Below are positions 56,590-64,000 of a DNA stretch of 64,000 nucleotides, one piece after another. The position numbers were made by a program, and so were the translations under genes. The notes under the pieces were generated by a model. That model was not told the origin of the DNA. It searched no databases and saw only the letters and a program-made list of their open reading frames with translations. This DNA comes from Schistosoma haematobium (taxonomy: Eukaryota; Platyhelminthes; Trematoda; Strigeidida; Schistosomatidae), in the NCBI RefSeq assembly GCF_000699445.3, contig NC_067195.1, positions 14,940,787 through 15,004,786 on the forward strand. The letters run 5' to 3'. How positions within the stretch are numbered: the first letter of the stretch is position 1; every line of letters begins with the position of its first letter.

Positions 56590-56950
56590 ATGTTTGAATT
56601 CATAATCCAATCTTAGCTAGACCACCACTAAAAACCTGAATGCCTTGGATGACCGTTTCGTTTTAGTACGGTACTCCTCAGTAGTGCACCTTCACGATCT
56701 CGCCTCGCGGAATTCGAACCCAGGATCTAAGAGTCTCGCGCGCGGGCTCTTAAACACCAAACCACTGACCACGAAACCACTGAACGATGTCAATAGGTAG
56801 ATCGTGGGTTTAAATCTCGCAGGGGATGGGATCGTGATGCGCACCACTGAGGAGTCCCACACTAGGACGAAACGGCCGTCCAATGCTGCCAGGTTTTCCA
56901 TGGTGGTCTAGATTCAATCAACTCATGATTTCAACTACTGAAATTCAGTA
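56590..56950. repeat. SINE-2 inverted pair
   Basis: Bases 56590-56785 are tail, ribozyme, B box (GGGTTCGAATTCC, about 56712-56724) and part of the head on the minus strand. Bases 56795-56950 are B box remnant (GGGTTTAAATCTC), ribozyme and tail on the plus strand. The tails (56595-56640 and 56890-56935) are complementary. Confidence 0.8.
56841..56886 (+). ncRNA. Hammerhead ribozyme, SINE-2 type, core intact, stem I damaged
   Basis: Core CTGAGGA, stem II GTCC/GGAC, GAAA, stem III ACGG/CCGT and C17 are all intact. The three stem I pairs next to the core are lost (GCACCA against CAATGC). Confidence 0.6.
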
Positions 56951-58325
56951 GTTGTTTCTCTTTTTTGAAAAAAGTGAGAATTATTCATTTTTTAATGAAG
57001 TTTTTATCATAAATACTGACATATTTTTTTATTATTTATTATTACACAAAATGAAAGCAAATTACATTAGTTTAATGACAAATAAATTAGATTAGTCTAT
57101 TTATTCTTAAACACTAGAACAGTTTAACTAAGCTTATAACATTCAAAGAATTACTATTACTAAGAATGAATCATCGAAACATTTGTTGGCCTACATCAAA
57201 GATTGAATAATGAATCAATATTCGACGACCCGTTCATTTGTCTATACAAAAACAACATTAGAAACAGATGATATTTAAACAGTGTTCTTTTATCAATTTC
57301 ATATCGCATTCATTTTGAATGTTGTTCAACGATGTTGTTTCCTTGATTTTATGGTTAATTTCAGGTAAATAAAAACGCTTCAAATGAAATGTTACAAGTA
57401 CCTAATATTTTTCAGATAACGAACATTTTTTACAAGTTTAATGTTGTCTTGTCAAATGATTGTAATCACACTGATGTTGATACATATCGAGAGTTTGCTT
57501 CAGATTGTTGATAAGATATTCAAGACCTAGATTTTGTGTTGATTAGAACTAATTAAGAATGATTATCAATAGGAAACTAATGCTCTTAGCTAGATTACTA
57601 CCTTTGATACTTTTGATTACACTTTGAAATGTTACCATAGAAGTATTCAGGCTATAAATGACCTCCTTTAGGAAGTAAATGTCAAATCATTCAGAATCAT
57701 GATTTCAGTTAATGAATTTGGTTTACACAAGTGACTAGACAATTAAAACTTCGGTTGATAATCATTATTTGATAGTCCTTAACAATATCTCATATCATCA
57801 TTTTAAAATTTTACAATTACTTAAGCAAATGATGTTGAAAGGTTCAGTATAAAATGAATGGAATACAGGACGATTTCATAAACTCAAAGTCACATAAATT
57901 TTGATTACTCTCTTGCTCTGAATGGTGCGGTAAAAAGTAGTTGTAGAATTTAGAGCAAAAATATCTAAATATGTAGACCATCAGTAAATGATAACCCAAT
58001 CATATTGTTTATTTTAAGGTTATTTGTTAAAAATAAGTATTTCTCTGTCATCGTTTTATTAAGTCAAGACATAGGTATATAGGTGTATACAAAACCTGTA
58101 TTTCAAAAACATCTTGTTGGGTGACATTAATTGTAAGGGCATTCACTAGATTCATCGTCAAATGATGGCGTGATAGATATCAAACTGCAATAAAATACAT
58201 GTTTCTCATATTAACCAACATTTGCCTTAATTTTTTAAATAAACGTCAAAGTGAACATGTAGTTTTCAAATGTTTGAATCTATTTGTTTCAATGATATTT
58301 ATACGTACATTCAAAAATTCAATGT
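56951..58325. other. No feature recognised
   Basis: AT-rich sequence without coding or repeat signal. Confidence 0.45.
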
Positions 58326-58329
58326 TTTT

Positions 58330-58745
58330 ATTAACATCATGAATCAATCAATGTTAGATAACATTGGAAAACGGAAAGCACTGGATGACAGTTTCGCGCG
58401 GACATAGAACTCCTCATCATTGCACATCCATGATCCCATACACAGGACTCAAACTCAAGACTTTTAGTCTCGCGTGAACGCTTGAAATCTAGACCACTGA
58501 GTTAGCATTTAACGGTGCTAACACTTAACTTCAAACAATCCATGATATTGCACGATCACCTTACATTACCTTCAGTGAGTAAATGCTTCACGTGTGAAAC
58601 AACTTCTCACTAGAACTCCGATAATTGCCTCTCGAAGCTAGTCACCAGTGAGCGTTGTGTAGATTACTGAATTTTTATTGGGTTCATGAACTGATGGATG
58701 TTTGAACATCATTGAAAACTTGGGAGCACTGTAAGGCCATTGGAT
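58330..58745 (-). repeat. SINE-2, permuted copy starting at the ribozyme cleavage region
   Basis: On the minus strand it starts at ATGGCCTTACAGTGC, that is at ribozyme stem III and cleavage site, then tail (58730-58640), leader (58635-58530: CTCACTGGTGACTAGCTTCG, GAGTTCTAGTGAGAAG), head (58510-58450), a second ribozyme (58380-58430, core ATGATGAGGAG, damaged) and a second tail to 58330. One full monomer plus a tail, bounded 5' by the HHR. Confidence 0.7.
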
Positions 58746-58905
58746 TGGTTCAGAGTTAAACATTAATACCGTTCGAGGCCCCCGTGCGAGATCGTTATTG
58801 AGCACTGATGAAGAGTCCTATACGAGAACGAAACAGAAGTTCAGAGCTTTTAGATTTTCATTAGTGATGTAAAATTGATCCATTCATGATCTCAATAGAA
58901 ACTCA
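58746..58905 (+). repeat. SINE-2 forward copy with most of the head deleted
   Basis: GTTAAACATTAATACCGTTCG (end of leader) is followed almost at once by GTGCGAGATCG (start of the pre-ribozyme region), so the A and B boxes are gone. Ribozyme core is CTGATGAAGAG and the GAAAC is present, but stem III is lost. Tail to about 58905. It is head-to-head with the previous copy. Confidence 0.65.
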
Positions 58906-60850
58906 AATCTTTAATGATAATTCTATGTGTATTCGGTCTATATAGTGATTTTATCACTAATGCTTTTATACATGTAAAAGTGAATATACAGAGGTTTATC
59001 TCTCTAACATGAACCTCTAGAATTATAACGTAGTGTTCAATATGGTTTTATCCTTTCTATGTGTTTATCCTAATGAAACTGATTAGAGAATACGTGTATA
59101 TGTATGTTTAATTCGAGACAAAAGCTTTTAGGGTAAATATTAGTTCATTATTCAGAAATAAAATATGTTAAATATTTCACATATTTCTCTTAATCTGTTT
59201 ATAAGGAAAAATACACCGCATTAGTGTTTCAGTTAATAATACCAGCTATATATACACTGAAACTGCCTTATTCACGAATAAATCATCACACCAAACATAC
59301 AAATTTGCTGAAAAAAAATAACACGAATAATGGAATTTGGTAAATGTTATAGTAAACAGTGGTTTATGGATTTTGTTGCTTAGAAAATTAGTTTTACCTA
59401 ATCTTTACTTTATTTGTAACCATTAGCTCGGTATGAAACGAGAAGATTACATTTTGTTAAATGTAATCTCATAAGTTATAAATTGTTTCAAGTGACTTAA
59501 TAATGGATTTATATTGCTAAAATGCCTTATAATCAGTTTTGGATGATTTCAATTTGTCTATGCTATGTGAATTATAAGGGCTCTAACCAAGCAAGATGAA
59601 AACGTCTAAAGGTTTCGAGGATTAATTTTGTTGTTATTATTATATGCCAGATTATTATTGGTTAGTAGCAGGTACAAGAATATTGCGTTCGATACACTAT
59701 GTGACTAACGGATATTTCATACCCTTATTTAGTAACAAATCATGAAAATGAGTAATATTCAATATTAAACTGTAGTTTAAATCCATACGAAACTGTGTTC
59801 TGATATTGAATCAATGTTTGTCGGTAGCTTTTTCACTGAAACCTCTAGTACTATGTATAATTTTAAAAAGACACCTCATGATGAAGCCTTGAGATTTTAT
59901 TAAAAGGTAGCTTAGTAAATAGTCATTTGTATAATTAGTATTATATAGGAAGTAAGTGTTTTAGGTACCCGGAAGTACATAGTAGTGGCTTTACAGTTGA
60001 CGAATTTTCACGAACTAAAATCATTCCGCACTGCCATATCCGATTTTGATCAGCAGCATGGTGGCATTATTCTTTTCAAAGTAGAAATTACCAAAGATGT
60101 TCAATGTTACTCGAACTTTCTTTTGATACCTTTTTCGCGTGTGAAAGTGAAATCTAATCCATTACAGCTATGGTATTTATCATTTAAAACTACAATAGTT
60201 TCTACTAGAACTGAGTAAAAATCTCAGAGTATATATCAACTCAGTGTTAATTTCATTTTTAATTTACTCGATATTAATTTGCTCGATACAAGAATCCCTA
60301 TATTTCAGTGCAATAATTATTCTTTTTAAGTTCCAACCTTACCAGGTAAGGTGCAGCTTGTGCTTTATAATAGACATTTTATACTTCACCCATTTCAGTT
60401 ATATATGACATTTCATAGTTAAACGATATATATCTAGGTATATTTAGTCCAATAATCATCTTTTTTTTCTATAAAATAGATAAAATTTACTTCTGTCACC
60501 AAGTTAGTTTGTTTCTTGCGTTTAGAGATTCAAAGCTTTCCCCTTCTTGTTTCAAGTAACAGTTTTCCACAGTTAAAACAATTTATTTTTGACATTTTTA
60601 AATATCAAAATTATCATAATGATAACAATCATAAAACATGACATGACAAGTCATTATAGATCTATTATTATATAAAATGGATTACAAGGGATTTAAGACA
60701 GAATGGATTGTTTTAAGTCAAGTTATTTTTTTAAAATTTATAATATATTAGTATCACACCTACTGAATTGAAGAAAACAATGACTATCCTAGTTTACTGC
60801 ACGTTTACAATGTATAATCATAATGATTCGAAAGGAAATTGATGGCGCTA
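58906..60850. other. Mostly AT-rich; one unrecognised open frame at 59985-60218
   Basis: The frame encodes 77 residues (FDQQHGGIILFKVEITKDVQ) and is GC-richer than its flanks, but no family, splice site or start context supports it. Nothing else recognised. Confidence 0.3.
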
Positions 60851-60854
60851 AAAC

Positions 60855-60856
<2 letters not shown>

Positions 60857-60898
<42 letters not shown>
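60857..60898. repeat. (TA)n microsatellite
   Basis: Uninterrupted TA repeat, about 21 units. Confidence 0.95.
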
Positions 60899-60900
<2 letters not shown>

Positions 60901-61431
60901 ATAACTCATTGTTACACATGGTTGAATAACAATAAATCTAAAGAAATTCCAATTAATGACAAATGTAACGTATGAATATTTGCTTATATAGAAGAAAAAT
61001 AAATGTCGACTACACGTATTGTGTGAAATATCAGGGATGAAATTGTATCGAAGATGTTGAATGTACAGATATTATTATGTAAGGGACTAGAGATGAATGT
61101 TTCTGTCATACATAATTAAATATCAATACCCATGTAGATTCTATTTTCTTATAGATGAATCTCCTGAATTTCATAGATTTATTCTTCATGAGAGTGAATC
61201 ATGTAAAAAAAAAATAGTCAAAAATAAATAAATCGCATTCATGTCGTTTTTTATATTTTTGTGCAAAAGGTCACCAACCATTTCTTTTTTAACATTTAAA
61301 AAAATCAAAACAAATTTATGTGTTACTAACATAACGCAACATTTCCAATGATTACCAATAGGTAGATATGGATAAGATTATGTTTCATACTTGAAAGTAA
61401 TTTAGTTACAAGTAATTCAATGAACATTTTA

Positions 61432-61822
61432 AACAAAGATGATAAGTGGCTTGCAATGGAATCCAGAATACACGTTTCGTCTTATTTGTGACTCGTCGGG
61501 TACATGTACCTACATCCCAGAGTTGATTTTCACTGTGAGACTAGAACCCAGAACCGTTCACCTCAAACGCAATGGCGTTATCCTCACGGAGTGAACATCA
61601 ACTCTGGGATGCAGGTTTATCCAGCTGATGAGTCCCAAATAGGAAAAATTGTGCATTCTGGATTCCACTGCTAGCCACTATCCATCTTTGCTTTAAAAGC
61701 TTGTGACTTAAGGCTATATCGAGGGATTCCGCGCAGGATGCACATATACCAACATGGGACTGATCAATAGCAGTCCTAAATAAAAATGGGAAGATACAAG
61801 CAAAACAATACCAAGTGAGTTT
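61432..61822. repeat. SMalpha-like foldback with an inverted tRNA head in the loop
   Basis: Left arm 61432-61532 and right arm 61590-61692 are about four-fifths complementary ribozyme regions. The spacer holds the tRNA head on the minus strand (GGTTCTAGTCTC, GCGTTTGAGGTGAACGG). The tail runs on the plus strand to about 61822. Both ribozymes are dead: plus CTGATGAG but GAAA replaced by AAAAA; minus CCGACGAG. Confidence 0.8.
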
Positions 61823-61939
61823 AATTCAATAAACATTTGGATAAGATACGCTTGACAATTAAATCTTTCCCATAAAAACTGTTTTAAATTTGGAATTCCA
61901 TATTTTACATTAATGAATAACTATAATTGCTCAAAAATT

Positions 61940-62092
61940 TAAAACTAGGAAGCGCTGGACAGCTGTTTTGTACTTCTATGAGACCTTAGGGTTTTATATA
62001 AACAACTTCAACGGATATTAAACTTAGAACTATCAAGACTCTTAGCGATGCTTAATCCTTAGACCATTAAGACAACATTCAGTGGTTTGTAT
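61940..62092 (-). repeat. SINE-2 relic
   Basis: GGAAGCGCTGGACAGCTGTT (tail start and stem III side), GAACTATCAAGACTCTTAGC (head remnant) and CCATTAAGACAACATTCAGTG follow in SINE-2 minus-strand order. Ribozyme stem II and core are lost. Confidence 0.5.
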
Positions 62093-63408
62093 CATTAAAC
62101 TTTAAATATTGAGTAAACACTTTACATCGCCTGAAGTGGATATCTATTTCACACTTGCCATGGTTAAACTCACTATGACAAACAAACATTTTAAGGAGCT
62201 GATATTCTATGATACTTTCATTAATTAAAACAATAAAACTTAATATTTGCTTATTTTGTTTTAATTCATATTTAAAACACATTGACCTTACAAAAACGTG
62301 AGCTTCCTAAACGATTCCATTCTATAATGATCAATCTTGTTTAGTAATTCACAATCTGACATTGATCTTTTAGTAGTGAACTTAATGATTATGGCCTTAT
62401 AAACATGTTTAAATGAATTCACTTGTACAATGGATTATGATAGTTTAGCTGCTGAGATGCATAAATATAGGGAAAAAAACAGCTAACTGATACGTTAGAA
62501 AAACATTTAACAAAATCTATATGCATTGAGAGTCTTATAAAAGATTTTCGAATAAGAAAAAAAAACAAATTTAGAGCAGCAAACTTATGGGTTTTCATTT
62601 AATTGGTTTCCACTGACTGAATTATATTCTATTTAATGATAATGAATTATGCCATTATTAGTTGACTTCACATCAGGATACACCCAAGCTGTTTGGAAAG
62701 TAGAAAGCTCTTGGACCTTTATAGGCGATGTAATGATCTAGATTTACAGCTTTAGATGCTTCCCGATGTAGCTCATTCATCATACAGTTTAATCAATGCT
62801 ATTAGTCTTACCTTCAAAATGAATGAAGCTTGCAGGTCTTGGGTACTCACCAAAACGTTGATAATACATTTTGGACTTACTGATGAACTGATACGTAAAC
62901 ATCTGCTTTTAAATATTTGTTTTTGCGAAACATCCTACGACAATACAGTTTCAACTGATTCAATTTAAAAGTGTTTTGCACCTAGAAACCCGAAAAATGT
63001 CGTTAAATAGACCAGTGCAATACATCAGATTAAGAATATAATTCAAATTCCAAGAGAATAAAAACTTAAGTATTCAACTATAAGAACAATGTTTTTTTAA
63101 TTTGGAGAAAGAACATCCTGTATAAAAATATAAGTATAAAAAAACTTAATGATGAAAATGCTTCCTAGAAGACGATTATCGGCGCATACATCTCTACAAA
63201 TGAAGATTTCTTAAGCTGTTGAATAAATTTATCATTAGATGACATTAATATTATATTTAGAGTCACGGAATTTATCGTCATACACATTGCGCATAATACA
63301 TAATGTTCAATATCTTTAACATCGATTTCCGGGTTTGTTTGAGCATTCATCAAGATTTAAAAGAATGTTTAGACAAAAATTTGGCGCCGAGTGCAAAGAA
63401 GACATTAT
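62093..63408. other. No gene recognised
   Basis: AT-rich. Short frames at 62756-62968 (+) and 63165-63353 (-) have no splice or family support. Confidence 0.4.
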
Positions 63409-63465
63409 TATGTAAAAAGTATATTTGAATTAATCTCAGCGTTTGAAAAGTAAATAATTCAAACT
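63409..63465 (-). repeat. Relic of the PLE terminal repeat
   Basis: AAAAAGTATATTTGAATTAATC, CAGCGTTTGAAAAG and AATAATTCAAACTTC match the outer half of the terminal repeat at 40320-40385; the ribozyme core is missing. Confidence 0.45.
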
Positions 63466-64000
63466 TCTAGAGTTAAAAACTGGTCCGATTCTCTATTGAA
63501 AAATATTCAGAATCAAAATTGTAATAGAACATATAAGATTGAATAAATCCCAAAATTTGTTCACATGTGATCATACATTTGCTTAGACGACTTTTAATCC
63601 AGCTGTATATATCCTGAACACCTCGCATACTGCAGTCATAGACAGTGTTTATAAGGGAAAAAAAACGAGTAGATACAACTATGCGAATCTTTAACAAAAA
63701 AACACAGTGGATACTATGACATTTACCCTCATACTTATTGAAACATTGGATATTTATAAGGATGTGTAGATATTTATCGGGAATCACTCATATGACTTAC
63801 TCTATGATCCTCCATCTTGACGATATTTTTTGAAACTGCTAAATACCGATTTATCGAATAAAACATTTCAATTAAGAGATCAAAGTCATTTACGATTACT
63901 CTTTTCAAGACGAGATGCAGTTTACATGTCTCAACCGTTTTACAAATCCAAACATACAAGTACGTGCAACTATTACTAGATGTATAATAAAGACACTCTA
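63466..64000. other. No feature recognised
   Basis: AT-rich sequence; the open frames on the minus strand have no recognisable domain. Confidence 0.4.

Noticed and set aside
1..64000. CRISPR arrays, operons or other prokaryotic systems
   Set aside because: No regularly spaced direct repeats or ribosome-binding-site-led gene clusters occur; introns, poly(A) signal and retroelements mark this as animal nuclear DNA.

Overview
The window reads as nuclear DNA of a blood fluke, genus Schistosoma. It is very AT-rich. Spliced exons are short and separated by multi-kilobase introns. The repeats are schistosome types: tRNA-headed SMalpha-like elements with a hammerhead ribozyme, SR2/SjR2-like RTE retrotransposons, and Penelope-like elements (PLEs) with a GIY-YIG domain. 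The genus call rests on recognised repeat families, not on a database search; I cannot name the species.

Gene content is low. One protein-coding gene is well supported: a minus-strand tandem-PDZ scaffold protein in five exons (34499-33651, 31961-31416, 20696-20527, 17940-17859, 7435-6800). All splice phases match. It ends at a TGA at 6800-6802, with an AATAAA signal about 33 bases downstream. From the ATG at 34454 it would be 745 residues. Two introns exceed 10 kb and are packed with repeats. A second gene may contribute a plus-strand terminal exon at 45011-45103 (weak).

Most of the rest is mobile DNA. Five RTE copies, all dead, lie at 1725-3870 (-), 10590-11872 (+), 23723-26095 (-), 31051-31234 (+) and 55425-55945 (+). 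PLE pieces lie at 14165-14440 (-), 40320-41165 (-) and 43184-43905 (+). A pair of terminal-inverted-repeat elements lies at 27459-27742 and 30011-30286. About twenty SINE-like elements belong to two families. One is SMalpha-like (core CTGATGAG or variants, tail ending near AATACCAAGTGA). The other is called SINE-2 here (core CTGAGGAG, tail ending near CAATCTCCACAACCC).

The unifying theme is the hammerhead ribozyme (HHR). Four repeat families carry an HHR-like fold: SMalpha, SINE-2, a PLE terminal repeat with core CTGAAGA, and a second PLE-like terminal repeat with core CTGATGA. Most copies are mutated, but those at 5361-5405 (+), 53626-53671 (-), 40375-40427 (-) and 28366-28418 (+) keep every core base I can check. 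Many elements sit as head-to-head inverted pairs, and several SINE-2 copies run HHR to tail to leader to tRNA head to HHR. They are therefore permuted relative to a normal SINE and bounded near the ribozyme, as expected if RNA processed or circularised by the ribozyme was the insertion intermediate. HHRs in SMalpha and in PLEs are established knowledge; the permuted, HHR-bounded SINE-2 architecture and the recurrent fixed-boundary inversions are what I consider most worth checking.
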